The notes: generated by a model from the sequence alone, not told the origin. A DNA stretch of 64,000 nt from Alphaproteobacteria bacterium (GCA_030425925.1 JAUHZO010000012.1:1-64000), one strand, 5' to 3'; positions 1 through 10,580 are shown, counted from the first letter of the stretch. A program made the numbers and translations.

Positions 1-55
1 CCAAATCAACGCCGATGATTGTAACTTCCTCCCTGGGTGTCTCCCTTTCTCTTTC

Positions 56-859
56 GTGGCTGTAGACAACCACCACGTTGGCACATCGCGATGCCGTCGA
101 GGAAGGGCGGCATCCACCCCATCTGAGCTGGAAGGCTACTCCCCCCGCATCACCATTGCCGAGATGGACGTGACCAGCGATGCCGCGGTGGCTGAAGGCT
201 TCGCCGCCATTCTGGCCGATGGCCCCATCGACATCCTGATCAACAATGCGGGCATCATGTATATCGGCATGACCGAAGCCTGCAGCGTCGCACAGGCCAC
301 AGAACAGATGGACACCAACTGTTTCGGGGCCATCCGCGCCATGCAGGCGGTGCTGCCGTCGATGCGCGCGGCCGGGCGTGGCCTGATCATCAACACAAGC
401 TCCCTCGCCGGACGTGTCTCGGTGCCCTTCTTCGGCACCTATTGCGCCACGTAACACGGGCTGGAAGCCTACAGCCAAAGCCTGCGTTACGACGTTTCCC
501 CCTTCGGCATCGACATCGCACTGGTCGATCCCGGGCCGTTCCCGTCGAACCTGCTGGCCGCTGGAAAGCCGCCCGCCCGCGCGGATGTGCTGGCGGCCTA
601 TGGCGACCTTGGGCAGGTGCCTTCGGCCATGGTCGCGGGCTTTGCCCAGATGCTGGCCAGCGATGGAGCCCCCGACCCGCAACTGTTCGTCGACGCTTAC
701 CTGTCGCTGGCCGATGCCGCGCCCGGCAAGCGCCCCACGCGCACGGTCGTCGGCATCACCTGGGGTGTCGATGAGGTGAACGCCTGCACCCAGCCGCGCC
801 AGGACGCGCTCTTGAAAGAGATGCAGCTCGACACCGTGCTGGGCGGCGTTGACGCCTGA
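56..859 (+). pseudogene. Broken short-chain dehydrogenase/reductase (SDR)
   Basis: The frame reads as a classical SDR from about base 147: an acidic residue after beta-3 (EMDVT), the NNAG motif (INNAGIMY), the serine strand (IINTSS) and the tyrosine of YxxxK (TYCAT). The codon that should be the catalytic lysine is TAA at 452-454. The same frame then continues with HGLEAYS and PGPF and ends with TGA at 857-859. Upstream of base 147 there is no TGxxxGIG cofactor-binding motif, so the N-terminus is also missing or scrambled. Two independent lesions make a working enzyme very unlikely. The gene sits just upstream of an NTF2-like protein and an iron alcohol dehydrogenase, consistent with a former oxidation cassette. 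The start at 56 is nominal. The substrate is unknown. Confidence 0.85.
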
Positions 860-899
860 CCAGCCAGATTTCCCTCCCCCTGAAAAAGGACCCAATACA

Positions 900-1757
900 A
901 TGAAAAAGACCCTGACTGCCGCCGCAGCCACCGCTTCGCTTGCCACCGGTGCCCTTGCCGATGACACCCCGTCGATCAAGCCGATTGTCGGCACGTTTCT
1001 GGGCGCTGTCCTGCAAGGAGACGTCGATACCATGCGCGAGGTGGCAAACGCAGATTACATCCAGCACAACCCGTTTATTCCGACCGGGCTTGAGGCGTTC
1101 ATTGGCCTTCTGCCAGTTCTGGCAGAGGCCGGCACGACCGCCGAAAACATCCGTATGTTCGAAGATGGCAACTATGTCTTCATGCACAATATCTGGCGCA
1201 ATGCCGCGCCGTTTGGTGCGGATACGTTGGTGTCCTTCGACATCATCCGCGTGGACGAGAACGGCAAGGTCGCCGAACATTGGGACGCGTTGCAGCCCTT
1301 GGTCACGGAAACCGCCAGCGGCAGAACCCAGACCGACGGCCCGACCGAAGTGACCGATCTGGACAAGACCGAGGACAACAAGGCGCTCGCTTTGGCGCTG
1401 GTCGAAGACGTGCTGATGGGCAAGAACCCGGCCAAGATCACCGAGTACATCAGCGCCGAAAGCTGTGCCCAGCATAACCCGTATATCAAGGACGGGCTGA
1501 GCGGGATCGTCGAGGCGGTCGAGGCGCTGACCGCGCAGAACAACATGTTCCAATACACCGAGATCCACGCGGTACTGGGCGAGGGCAACTTTGTCCTGAC
1601 CGTCAGCGAGGGCCAATGGAACGGCACCACCAACGCCTTCTACGACCTGTTCCGCATGGAAGACGGCATGATCGTCGAGCACTGGGACGTGATCCAGCCC
1701 GTCCCGACCGAAGGCCTTGCCAACACCAACGGCATGTTCACCGGGTTTGACAACTGA
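900..1757 (+). CDS. Secreted protein with two NTF2/SnoaL-like domains
   Basis: A protein of 285 residues. The ATG at 900 follows a purine-rich AAAAGGA and opens a Sec signal peptide (Lys-Lys, an alanine-rich core, cleavage after GALA around residue 20), so this start is preferred over the one at 849. The mature part is a tandem duplication. Residues about 25-140 and 155-275 each contain a QHNP motif (YIQHNPFI, AQHNPYI), a central strand ending in a Phe-Asp or Phe-Arg pair, and a closing EHWD-x-xQP (AEHWDALQP, VEHWDVIQP). These are hallmarks of the SnoaL-like polyketide-cyclase/NTF2 fold, which binds small hydrophobic ligands in a conical pocket. A periplasmic location is inferred from the signal peptide. 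The specific ligand and reaction cannot be read from the sequence. Confidence 0.8.
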   Translation: MKKTLTAAAATASLATGALADDTPSIKPIVGTFLGAVLQGDVDTMREVANADYIQHNPFIPTGLEAFIGLLPVLAEAGTTAENIRMFEDGNYVFMHNIWRNAAPFGADTLVSFDIIRVDENGKVAEHWDALQPLVTETASGRTQTDGPTEVTDLDKTEDNKALALALVEDVLMGKNPAKITEYISAESCAQHNPYIKDGLSGIVEAVEALTAQNNMFQYTEIHAVLGEGNFVLTVSEGQWNGTTNAFYDLFRMEDGMIVEHWDVIQPVPTEGLANTNGMFTGFDN

Positions 1758-1790
1758 GCGCTGCGCGCTTCACAAGTGGATCCCAAGACA

Positions 1791-2972
1791 ATGAAAACGG
1801 ATGATCCGACGATGCTGGCCGCACATGACTGGGACTGTCCGGTCCCGATTGCCTATGGGCCGCGACGGTTGGCCGAGATAGGGCGGCGCTGCATCGACCT
1901 TGGTATCCGCCATCCGCTGATCGTGACAGATCGCGGCAGCCGTGACTTGCCCTTTATCGGTCAACTTCAATCCTTGCTTGAGAATGAAGGGCTTGGCGCG
2001 ATCGTCTTTTCGGACATTTCCCCAAATCCGGTGGACCGCGAAATCGGATTGGGGCGCAAGGCGTTCCGCGCGGGCGGTCATGATGCCGTCATCGCGATCG
2101 GCGGCGGGAGCGCCATGGACGGCGGCAAGGCCATCTGCCTGACGGCCAAGAACGATCATGACCTCTGGGCGTTTGAATTCGAACAGCCTGTGCCGGTCAT
2201 GGGGCAGGGCGAAGACTTTCCCGCCCTCATCACCATTCCGACAACCGCAGGCACCGGTGCCGAAACCGAAAGCACCGCCATGGTCACGCACACGGCCAAG
2301 GGCATGAAGTTCTGCGTCTGGCACCCGGACCTGAAGCCGGCGCTGGCGCTCTTGGACCCGGAACTGACGGTTGGCCTTCCGCGCACGCTCACGGCCTGGA
2401 CCGGGGCGGATGCACTGGTTCATGCGATCGAGGCCTATCTCGTGCCGGGCTTCAACCCGTTGTGCGATGGTCTGGCGCTCGAAGGGCTGGCCCTGATCGC
2501 AAAGTGGCTGCCGGTCGCCGTGGAAGAGCCACAGAACCTGACCGCACGGGGCGGGATGCTGGTTGGCTCCAGCCTTGCCGGGATCGCTTTCCTGAAAGGT
2601 CTCGGCATGGTCCACGCAATTTCCCACATGGTCTGGGCCGAATTCAACACGCAACACAGCCTGACCAATGCCATCCTTCTGCCCGTCGTGCTGCGGTTCA
2701 ACCTGCCGGGTCAGCAAGACAAGGTGCGCCGCATGGCCCAGGCGATGGATCTGTCCGACACGTCCGTCGAAGGCTTCATGGCAGCCGTGGAAACCATGCT
2801 CGACCAGATCGAAATTCCCAAGTCTCTGGGCGAGATCGGCGTGCCTGCGGATTGTGCCGCAAGGATTGCGGACAAGGCGTTGAAAGACAGTGCCGCCCGC
2901 ACCAACCCCCGTGTGGCGACACGGGCCGAGGTGCAAGCGATGATCGAAAACGCCATCGCGCATGCGCGCTGA
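1791..2972 (+). CDS. Iron-containing alcohol dehydrogenase
   Basis: A protein of 393 residues of the group III (iron-dependent) alcohol dehydrogenase family, which oxidises alcohols or reduces aldehydes with NAD(P). The dinucleotide motif GGGSAMDGGK is intact, followed by TIPTTAGTGAE. The metal site is visible as DALVHAIEAY and as GMVHAISHMVW with a downstream histidine in FNTQHS, giving the Asp and three His ligands. The length is typical. ATG 1791 was chosen because AAGTGGA lies about 10 bases upstream; a GTG at 1776 is the alternative. The gene is 33 bases after the NTF2-like gene and is followed by an aldehyde dehydrogenase remnant, so it once belonged to an alcohol-to-acid pathway. The substrate is unknown. 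Confidence 0.92.
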   Translation: MKTDDPTMLAAHDWDCPVPIAYGPRRLAEIGRRCIDLGIRHPLIVTDRGSRDLPFIGQLQSLLENEGLGAIVFSDISPNPVDREIGLGRKAFRAGGHDAVIAIGGGSAMDGGKAICLTAKNDHDLWAFEFEQPVPVMGQGEDFPALITIPTTAGTGAETESTAMVTHTAKGMKFCVWHPDLKPALALLDPELTVGLPRTLTAWTGADALVHAIEAYLVPGFNPLCDGLALEGLALIAKWLPVAVEEPQNLTARGGMLVGSSLAGIAFLKGLGMVHAISHMVWAEFNTQHSLTNAILLPVVLRFNLPGQQDKVRRMAQAMDLSDTSVEGFMAAVETMLDQIEIPKSLGEIGVPADCAARIADKALKDSAARTNPRVATRAEVQAMIENAIAHAR

Positions 2973-2979
2973 CAGTAGG

Positions 2980-3190
2980 GCGGGAAGAACGCTGAAGTCG
3001 CCAAGTCTGGTGTTCGCAGACAGCGAACTCGAGACACGGGCGGTGGACTCCGTGCGCGCCTGCATGTTCAACTCGGGGCAGTCCTGTGACGCGCCTGCCA
3101 CGACGATGCGCTGCGCATCGCCAGGCAAACCGCCGAGGGCATTGGATGGGCCAACACCGCCGCATTCCGTTCGGGGGACCCGAGAGTGAC
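2980..3190 (+). pseudogene. Aldehyde dehydrogenase remnant
   Basis: A degraded fragment of an NAD-dependent aldehyde dehydrogenase. In one frame the sequence reads TLKSPSLVFADSELE followed by FNSGQSCDAP, which is the active-site region of the family (normally ELGGKSP... and the catalytic Cys in GQ-x-C). Near base 3100 the frame shifts, and the family-like stretch DDALRIARQTAEGIG then GDPRV continues in another frame. The glycines before KSP, the loop after the cysteine, the N-terminal cofactor domain and everything after about 3190 are gone. The remnant directly follows the alcohol dehydrogenase stop. Bases 3191-3347 hold nothing recognisable. Confidence 0.75.
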
Positions 3191-3347
3191 TTTTTTCTTG
3201 AATGCTGCCATTGCAACCTCGCGACAGAACCGCAAGACTCTCGAGCGCTGATGAACCAGTCATCGGATGGTCCTTGCTGTGCCTGGGTCAGGTTGCCCCA
3301 GGTGACGGAAAGGGCGGGACCTTTTGCATGGAGCCCGGACCCGTCCC

Positions 3348-4529
3348 TCAGCTGGAATGGTCGTAGGCGCGTTCGCCATGCACCATGATGTCCAGCCCGT
3401 TGTGCTCGGTCTCGTCATCCACCCGCAGTGGCGTGATGGCGCGGACCACCAGGACCAGGACGACGCTCACCGCGATCGTGAAGACCCCGACGATCACCAG
3501 GCTGCCCAGCTGCGCCACAAGGCTGCCCGCGCCGAAGAGCGCGATCATCAGCGTGCCGAAGATGCCGCCCACGCCGTGGACGGCAAAGACGTCCAGCGTG
3601 TCGTCGATTCTGAGAGTGTTGCGGATCAGGTTCACCGCCTCCTGGCACAGCACGCCGGCCACGGCCCCGATGATCAGCGCCTCGACCGGGCCGACAAAGC
3701 CCGATGCGGGCGTGATCGAGGCAAGGCCCGCGATGGTTCCGGTGACCATGCCCACAAGGCTTGCCTTGCCGAACTTGATCCGCTCCCACAGAGCCCAGCT
3801 GAGCGAGGCGGTGGCGGCCGAGATATGCGTGACGGTCAGCGCCATGGCCGCGCCGCCATCGGCGGCCAGTTGCGAGCCGCCGTTGAAACCGAACCAGCCG
3901 ACCCAGAGCATCGCCGCGCCGATCATGACATAGCCGGGATTGTGGGGCGGCGTGGTGGCGTTGCGGCGCGGCCCGAGGAACAGGGCCAGCACCAGCGCGG
4001 CCAGACCCGCGGTTTCGTGCACCACGATGCCGCCGGCAAAATCGCGCACGCCGGTTTCGCCAAAGATCCCGCCATCCGCCAGAAAGCCGCCGCCCCAGAC
4101 CCAGTGCACCACCGGCGCGTAACACAAGAGCATCCACAGCCCCGAGAACAGCAGCACAAAGCCAAAGCCCACCCGTTCGACATAAGCACCGACGATCAGC
4201 GCAGGCGTGATGATGGCAAACGTCATCTGGAAGGCAAAGAACAGCACCTCGGGCAGGGTGCCCGACAGGTCGTCGGCGGTCAGACCGGCCAGAAAGACCT
4301 TGTCCAGCCCCCCCCAGACCCCGCTGCCGCCACCGCCGAAGGCGATGGAGTAGCCCAGGGCGAACCACAGAACGCTCATCAGGCAGGCAATGGCGTAGCA
4401 ATGCATGAAGACGCTGAGCACGTTTCGGGCACGCACCAGCCCGCCATAGAACAGCGCCAGCCCCGGCAGGGTCATGAACAGCACCAGCGCTGTGGCGACG
4501 ATGATCCAGGCTGTATCGGCTCCGTTCAT
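3348..4529 (-). CDS. amt: Ammonium transporter (Amt family)
   Basis: An inner-membrane ammonium channel of 393 residues with about 11 hydrophobic segments and an outward N-terminus. Seen in the sequence: the Amt entrance segment PGLALFYGGLVRARN, the two pore histidines in FAGGIVVHETAG and VFAVHGVGGIFGT, the GWFGFNGGS segment, and a C-terminal cytosolic tail with GLDIMVHGERAYD, the region that interacts with PII proteins in this family. The start at 4529 is supported by a strong AAGGAGGAG-like site a few bases upstream; longer starts would add a non-membrane leader. No glnK lies beside it. Control by the NtrBC system encoded 4.5 kb away is likely from family knowledge but no site was identified. 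Confidence 0.95.
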   Translation of the reverse strand: MNGADTAWIIVATALVLFMTLPGLALFYGGLVRARNVLSVFMHCYAIACLMSVLWFALGYSIAFGGGGSGVWGGLDKVFLAGLTADDLSGTLPEVLFFAFQMTFAIITPALIVGAYVERVGFGFVLLFSGLWMLLCYAPVVHWVWGGGFLADGGIFGETGVRDFAGGIVVHETAGLAALVLALFLGPRRNATTPPHNPGYVMIGAAMLWVGWFGFNGGSQLAADGGAAMALTVTHISAATASLSWALWERIKFGKASLVGMVTGTIAGLASITPASGFVGPVEALIIGAVAGVLCQEAVNLIRNTLRIDDTLDVFAVHGVGGIFGTLMIALFGAGSLVAQLGSLVIVGVFTIAVSVVLVLVVRAITPLRVDDETEHNGLDIMVHGERAYDHSS

Positions 4530-4715
4530 CTTGGGTCTCCTTCCTTTGTCCCGTTGCCCGGGGACAGAGCCGGAAACGGACGCGGAAAAAAGCGGCGTGC
4601 GGCGCGGCGGGCGCTGAATCGGCGGGCAATTCGAGAACTGCCTTGAATTTGAGCGCTGTTGGCGGGAGGTGCCTGCCGGGTGGGCGGAATGTGTTTGGCG
4701 TGATGCGGTCGGGCC

Positions 4716-4780
4716 GGGCACAAAAAGTCTTCGACGAAGACTTTTTGTGCCCCGGGAAAAGTCTTCGTCGAAGACTTTTC
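4716..4780 (-). terminator. Two tandem palindromes after cinA (terminator)
   Basis: Two near-identical perfect inverted repeats with one-base centres. The first spans 4716-4752 with 18-base arms (GGGCACAAAAAGTCTTCG and its complement). The second spans 4756-4780 with 12-base arms (GAAAAGTCTTCG). They begin 10 bases beyond the cinA stop codon and read on the minus strand as hairpins with internal T runs, so they most likely end the ispDF-pgpA-cinA transcript ahead of the amt promoter. Because they are symmetrical they could act in both directions. Confidence 0.6.
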
Positions 4781-4789
4781 GGGCCCGGC

Positions 4790-5263
4790 TCAGCCCAGGG
4801 CGCGCAGAATCAGCGTCAGCGCATGACGCGTCGCGGCGTCGCGCACTGCGGCCCGCCCGGGTGCCCCGTGCTCCACCGTCTCGGACCGCACGCCCTCCGG
4901 CCCGGCCAGCGCATAGCAGACCCGTCCCTCGGGCTTGACCTCCGATCCGCCCGGCCCGGCAATGCCGCTGACCGCCACCGCCAGGTCGGCGCGGGCCGCG
5001 GCGCGCGCGCCGCGCGCCATCTCGCGCACCACCGCTTCGGACACCGCGCCATGCGCGGCCAGCGTGGCCCCGGACACGCCCAGCATCTCGGTCTTGGCGC
5101 TGTTGGAATAGGTGACAAAGCCCCGTTCGAAGATCGCCGAAGAGCCGGCGACATCCGTCAGCGCCGCGGCGACCTTGCCACCGGTGCAGCTTTCGGCGGT
5201 CGTGATCGTCCAGCCGCGGCTGCGGGCGCGGTCCAGGATGTCGCGCGCCAGCGCCTCGGTCAC
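4790..5263 (-). CDS. pncC: CinA C-terminal domain protein, nicotinamide-nucleotide amidase
   Basis: A protein of 157 residues corresponding to the stand-alone CinA C-terminal (PncC) domain, which deamidates NMN to nicotinic acid mononucleotide in pyridine-nucleotide salvage. Seen: TAESCTGGKVAAALTDVAGSS near the N-terminus, ERGFVTYSNSAK, and SGIAGPGGSEVKPEG with the conserved glycine-rich loop. The GTG start at 5263 overlaps the pgpA stop (ATGTGA), so translation is coupled. It is the last gene of the operon and is followed by a double palindrome. Confidence 0.92.
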   Translation of the reverse strand: MTEALARDILDRARSRGWTITTAESCTGGKVAAALTDVAGSSAIFERGFVTYSNSAKTEMLGVSGATLAAHGAVSEAVVREMARGARAAARADLAVAVSGIAGPGGSEVKPEGRVCYALAGPEGVRSETVEHGAPGRAAVRDAATRHALTLILRALG

Positions 5264-5739
5264 ATCAGCACCCCATGCGCCAGCGCGGCCAGCGCGATCA
5301 CCCCAAGCGCCGCAAAGACACCGGCCACGATATCGTCGAGCATCACGGCGAACGGCCCGCCCATGCGGTCCGCGCGCCCCACCAGCCAGGGCTTCCAGAT
5401 GTCGAACAGCCGGAACAGCACAAAGGCCGCGATCCAGCCGGGCCAGAGCCGCCAGATCTCGACCCCCATCATGCCCGCGCCGTAGCTGACCGGCAGCAGG
5501 GCAATCCACTGCCCCACCAGTTCGTCGATCACCACCCATTGCGGATCGTCCTCCTCGCCTTCAAGCCGGTAGAGCCCGCTATAGCCGGTGATGAAGGCAA
5601 AAAAGGTGAAGTTCAGCAGCAGCCACACACCACCCACCTCGTGGATGCCATAGGCCAGGGGCAGCGCCACAAGCGACCCCCAGGTGCCCGGGGCCAGCGG
5701 CAGGTGCCCGATGCCGCCAAGCGACAGAACCAGTTTCAT
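5260..5739 (-). CDS. pgpA: Phosphatidylglycerophosphatase A
   Basis: An inner-membrane enzyme of 159 residues that removes the phosphate of phosphatidylglycerophosphate to give phosphatidylglycerol. Family features are visible: GIGHLPLAPGTWGS at residues 9-22, then WVVIDELVGQWIAL with the acidic IDE motif, then FRLFDIWKP and the metal-binding MLDDIVAG. Three to four hydrophobic helices are present and the length is normal. It lies 16 bases after ispDF and overlaps the cinA start. Confidence 0.95.
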   Translation of the reverse strand: MKLVLSLGGIGHLPLAPGTWGSLVALPLAYGIHEVGGVWLLLNFTFFAFITGYSGLYRLEGEEDDPQWVVIDELVGQWIALLPVSYGAGMMGVEIWRLWPGWIAAFVLFRLFDIWKPWLVGRADRMGGPFAVMLDDIVAGVFAALGVIALAALAHGVLM

Positions 5740-5755
5740 GTCATCCCCATCCGTT

Positions 5756-6886
5756 TCATGTCCTGATCAGGGTCGCGGTGGCCAGCGCCGCGATCCCTTC
5801 TTCCCGGCCGGTAAAACCCAGGCGTTCCGAGGTGGTGGCCTTGATCGACACGCGTTCCTCGGCGGTGCCCATGATCCGCGCCATCTCGGCCATCATAGCG
5901 GCGGCATGCGGGCCCACCTTGGGGCGTTCGCAGATCAGCGTGCAATCGACGTTGCCGATCTCGAACCCCCGCGCGCGGGCCAGGTCGCAGGCATGGCGCA
6001 GGAAGATCTCGCTTGCCGCACCCTTCCATTGCGGGTCCGAGGGCGGGAAGTGGCGGCCGATATCGCCCTCGGCCAGCGCGCCATAGATCGCGTCGGTCAC
6101 GGCGTGCATGCCAACATCGGCATCGGAATGGCCTTTCAGGGCGCGGTCATGCGGCACGCGCACGCCGCACAGCACCACGTGGTCGCCGTCCTCGAAGGCG
6201 TGCACGTCGAACCCGTTGCCCAGGCGTATGTCCATCCGGTCCTCCAGCAGCGTCGCGGCACGGGCGAAATCGTCCGGGCCGGTGATCTTCAGGTTCCGTT
6301 CTTCGCCGGGAACGATGGCCACGTCCAGCCCCGCGGCGCGCGCCACCTCGACATCGTCCGCCGCCCCGCCCGGATGGGCTTTGTGCGCGGCGAGGATATC
6401 GGCAAAGCGAAAGCCCTGCGGCGTCTGCGCGCGGTAGAGCCCGCTGCGGTCGCGGGTGCCGGTGACGCGCTGCCCGGTGCCGGTCCAGAGCGCATCGGTC
6501 ACGGCCAGCGCAGGGGCCGCGCCGGGTGTGGTCTGCAGTGCCGCCAGCACGGCGTCGATCACGGTGCGCGAGATGCAGGGGCGGGCGACGTCGTGGATCA
6601 GCACTTTGTCGGGGCTGTGCCGGGCCAGCGCCTTCAGCCCCGCCAGAACCGAGCCGGCACGGGTCTCGGCCCCGTGCACCAGCGTCACGTCCAGCCCGGC
6701 GGCCACTTCGGCGGCACGCGCCGCGTCGTCGGGGTGGATCACCAGAACGCAGGGATCGGCAAAGCCGAACGCCTCCAGCGTCCAGCGTGCCACCGGCTTT
6801 CCGGCCACGTCTTGCCACTGCTTGGGCAGCGGTCCGCCCGCGCGGGTGCCGCGCCCGGCGGCGACGATCAGGGCAGCTACGGTCAT
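5756..6886 (-). CDS. ispDF: Bifunctional IspD/IspF isoprenoid enzyme
   Basis: A fusion protein of 376 residues catalysing two steps of the MEP pathway: CDP-ME synthesis from MEP and CTP (IspD), and formation of MEcPP (IspF). The IspD part covers residues 1-225 with the CTP-binding start [22 protein letters not shown] and YRAQTPQGF. The IspF part, from about residue 226, has the zinc ligands in GFDVHAF and [13 protein letters not shown], and the closing [17 protein letters not shown]. Fusion of non-consecutive enzymes (IspE acts between them) is common in alphaproteobacteria. Start ATG 6886 has GGAGAAGAC just upstream. Divergent from dusB. Confidence 0.97.
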   Translation of the reverse strand: MTVAALIVAAGRGTRAGGPLPKQWQDVAGKPVARWTLEAFGFADPCVLVIHPDDAARAAEVAAGLDVTLVHGAETRAGSVLAGLKALARHSPDKVLIHDVARPCISRTVIDAVLAALQTTPGAAPALAVTDALWTGTGQRVTGTRDRSGLYRAQTPQGFRFADILAAHKAHPGGAADDVEVARAAGLDVAIVPGEERNLKITGPDDFARAATLLEDRMDIRLGNGFDVHAFEDGDHVVLCGVRVPHDRALKGHSDADVGMHAVTDAIYGALAEGDIGRHFPPSDPQWKGAASEIFLRHACDLARARGFEIGNVDCTLICERPKVGPHAAAMMAEMARIMGTAEERVSIKATTSERLGFTGREEGIAALATATLIRT

Positions 6887-6949
6887 GTCTTCTCCGGTTT
6901 TGCCCTGTGATACGGGCATTGCGGGTCTGCGGCAATCGACGCGGTCAAG

Positions 6950-6966
6950 TGCCCAAAAAATGGGCA
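6950..6966. promoter_or_regulatory. Short inverted repeat between ispDF and dusB
   Basis: TGCCCA and TGGGCA arms separated by five A residues, inside the 172-base divergent region 6887-7058. It could be an operator or simply part of a promoter. No regulator was identified and no other copy was noticed nearby. Confidence 0.25.
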
Positions 6967-7058
6967 AAGGCGCTTTCTGCGCAAGCAAAGGCAACCGGAA
7001 ACATTGAACCGTTACAAGGGCGGGGCTACCTCGGAGGGGCTGCACAAGGAATAGGCGC

Positions 7059-8038
<980 letters not shown>

Positions 8039-8042
<4 letters not shown>

Positions 8043-9124
8043 CCGAGGCGACCGACACGATGATCTGGTCCTCGCTGCCCGTCCCCGCGATCCTGATCGA
8101 TCCCGATGAACGAATCGGCGACATCAATCCGGCGGGCGAGGGGTTTCTGAACAACTCGGCCAAATGGCTCACCGGCCAGCCGGTCTGGGACAGGCTGGCC
8201 GTGGACGCGCCGCTGGAGGAAAGCCTGGCGCGGGCGCGCGCCAATGGCACACCGCTGTTTGTCAACGACGTGGATGTCGGCACCGGATCGCGCCCGCCGC
8301 TGGTCTGCAACCTTCAGATCGCGCCGGTGCAGGGGCGGCCGGGCTGGATGATCCTGCTGATCAGCCCGCGCGAACTGGCCGGACGCATGACGCAATCGCA
8401 TTCGGTCAAGTCGGCGGCCAAGTCGGCCATCGGCATGGCCGAGATGCTGGCGCACGAGATCAAGAATCCGCTGGCGGGCATTGCCGGGGCGGCCCAGTTG
8501 CTGAGCATGAACCTTGCCGCCGAAGACCTTGAACTGACGGATCTGATCGTCGCCGAAACCCGCCGCATCGTGAAGCTGCTGGAACAGGTGGAGCAGTTCG
8601 GCAACCTGTCGGCCCCCGATCGGCGCCCGGTCAACATCCATGACGTGCTGGACCGCGCCCGGCGCTCGGCGGCGCTGGGTTTTGGCGCGCACATGAAGAT
8701 CGTCGAGGATTACGACCCGTCGCTGCCGCTGGCGCTGGGCGATCCGGACAAGTTGCTGCAGGTGGTGCTGAACCTGCTCAAGAACGCGTCCGAGGCCGCC
8801 GATGCCTCGGCCGGGGGCACGATCACCCTGCACACGTTCTACGAACACAGTTTTCGTCTGCGCCGGTCCGATGGCAGCGGGCAGTCGCTGCCGCTGCAGG
8901 TCGAGATCATCGACGACGGGCCCGGCCTGCCCGAAGAGATCCGCGGTGACATCTTCGATCCCTTCGTCTCGGGCAAGGAGAACGGCACCGGCCTTGGTCT
9001 GGCGCTGGTCTCCAAGATCATCTCGGACCATGACGGCTGGATTTCCGTGAACAGCGTGCCCGGGCGCACGGTGTTCCGCATCTCGCTCCCCCGCGCTGCC
9101 GGGACCAATGAGGAGGCTGACTGA
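8039..9124 (+). CDS. ntrB: Nitrogen sensor histidine kinase NtrB
   Basis: A cytosolic sensor of 361 residues that phosphorylates NtrC under nitrogen limitation and is controlled by PII proteins. Domain order: PAS at about residues 9-115; dimerisation/phosphoacceptor domain with [19 protein letters not shown] (phospho-His139); ATPase domain with [20 protein letters not shown] and [10 protein letters not shown]. No membrane segment, as expected for NtrB. The start overlaps dusB and the stop overlaps ntrC (TGATG), so dusB, ntrB and ntrC form one tightly coupled operon. Confidence 0.96.
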
Positions 9125-10494
9125 TGGATGGCACGATACTTGTCGCCGATGACGACCGCACGATCCGCACGGTGCTGACCCAGGCGCTGACGCGCGCGGG
9201 ATGCAAGGTGCATGCCACGTCCTCGCTGACGACGCTGATGCGCTGGGTGGCCGAGGGCAAGGGCGACGTGGTGATCTCGGACGTGGTCATGCCGGACGGC
9301 AACGGTCTGGAAATGCTGCCGAAGATCGCCGAAGACCGGCCCGGTCTGCCGGTCATCGTGATCAGCGCGCAGAACACCATCATGACCGCCATTCAGGCGG
9401 CCGAGGCCGAGGCCTACGACTATCTGCCCAAGCCGTTCGACCTGCCGGACCTGATGAAGCGCACCGCCAAGGCGCTGGAGAACCGCAACCGCTCGGCCCG
9501 CGCGCCGGAACCGGTGACCGGGGCCGACCAGCCGGATGAATTGCCGCTGGTGGGCAAGACCCCGGTGATGCAGGCGCTTTACCGGCTGGTGGCGCGGGTG
9601 ATGAACACCGACCTGCCGGTGCTGATCACCGGCGAAAGCGGCACGGGCAAGTCGCTGATCGCCCGGGCGCTGCACGATTTCTCGGACCGGCGCACGCTGC
9701 CCTTCGTCACGGTGACCGGTGCCGACCTCGCCGAACTTGAGGCCCCGGCGCGGGTGCTGGCGCGGGTCCGCGGCGGCACGCTGCTGATCGACGAGATCGC
9801 CGATGTCAGCGACGAGGTGCAGGGCCGCATCGTGCGCATGATGGACGTGCCCGGCGATCACGTGCCGCGGTTCATGGCCACCTCGCAATACGATCCCGGC
9901 ACGCTGATGGAAGACGGCAAGGTGCGGCAGGACCTGTTCTACCGGCTCAACGGGGCGTCGGTCGCGGTGCCGTCGCTGCGCGAACGGGTCGAGGACATCG
10001 CCATCCTGACCGAGCATTTCCTGGCCCGGGGCGAGCGCGAGGGCATGCCGCGGCGCAGGCTGTCCCCGGAGGCGGCAGACCTGTTCCGCCTGTATTCCTG
10101 GCCCGGCAATGTCCGGCAGCTGGAAAACGCCGTGCGCCGGCTGGGCCTGACCAGCCGCAACGAGGAAATCAGCCGCGCCGAGGTCGAGGCGGTGCTGGGC
10201 AACCAGCCCGAGACCGGCCCGGTCCTGCAGGGCGGCGAGACCGAAAAGCTGGGCAGTTCCGTGGCGCGCCACCTGCGGCGCTATTTCGACCTGCATGGCG
10301 CGATGCTGCCGCCGCCGGGGCTGTACACCCGCATCGTGCGCGAGGTGGAGGCACCGCTGATCGAGATCGCGCTGGAAGCCACCGGCGGGAACCAGGCTAA
10401 ATGCGCCGATCTTCTGGGAATCAACCGCAATACCTTGCGCAAGAAGATCACGGATCTGGATATTCGCGTGACACGGCGCCGCAAATTGATGTAA
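9124..10494 (+). CDS. ntrC: Nitrogen response regulator NtrC, without GAFTGA loop
   Basis: A DNA-binding regulator of 456 residues. Receiver domain 1-120 with phosphoacceptor Asp53 ([11 protein letters not shown]) and Lys103. AAA+ domain with Walker A GESGTGKS (170-177) and Walker B LLIDEIAD (220-227). C-terminal Fis-type helix-turn-helix [20 protein letters not shown]. Between the Walker boxes, the segment that carries GAFTGA in sigma-54 activators is shortened and lacks the motif. In Rhodobacter capsulatus the same deletion goes with activation of sigma-70 polymerase; the same behaviour is inferred here. The gene ends in TAA and is followed by a small hairpin. Confidence 0.96.
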   Translation: MDGTILVADDDRTIRTVLTQALTRAGCKVHATSSLTTLMRWVAEGKGDVVISDVVMPDGNGLEMLPKIAEDRPGLPVIVISAQNTIMTAIQAAEAEAYDYLPKPFDLPDLMKRTAKALENRNRSARAPEPVTGADQPDELPLVGKTPVMQALYRLVARVMNTDLPVLITGESGTGKSLIARALHDFSDRRTLPFVTVTGADLAELEAPARVLARVRGGTLLIDEIADVSDEVQGRIVRMMDVPGDHVPRFMATSQYDPGTLMEDGKVRQDLFYRLNGASVAVPSLRERVEDIAILTEHFLARGEREGMPRRRLSPEAADLFRLYSWPGNVRQLENAVRRLGLTSRNEEISRAEVEAVLGNQPETGPVLQGGETEKLGSSVARHLRRYFDLHGAMLPPPGLYTRIVREVEAPLIEIALEATGGNQAKCADLLGINRNTLRKKITDLDIRVTRRRKLM

Positions 10495-10496
10495 AA

Positions 10497-10516
10497 GGGC
10501 CACATAACTGTGGCCC
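10497..10516 (+). terminator. Hairpin between ntrC and ntrY
   Basis: GGGCCACA and TGTGGCCC form a perfect eight-base stem with a TAAC loop, two bases after the ntrC stop. It has no T tract, so it is a weak terminator, an attenuator, or a 3'-end stabiliser separating the ntrBC and ntrYX transcripts. Confidence 0.4.
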
Positions 10517-10580
10517 CGACGCCTCGGCGTGTTGAGAAGGCCACAAGATATGGCGGTCGCTGCCTTTGGGCAGCACATCA

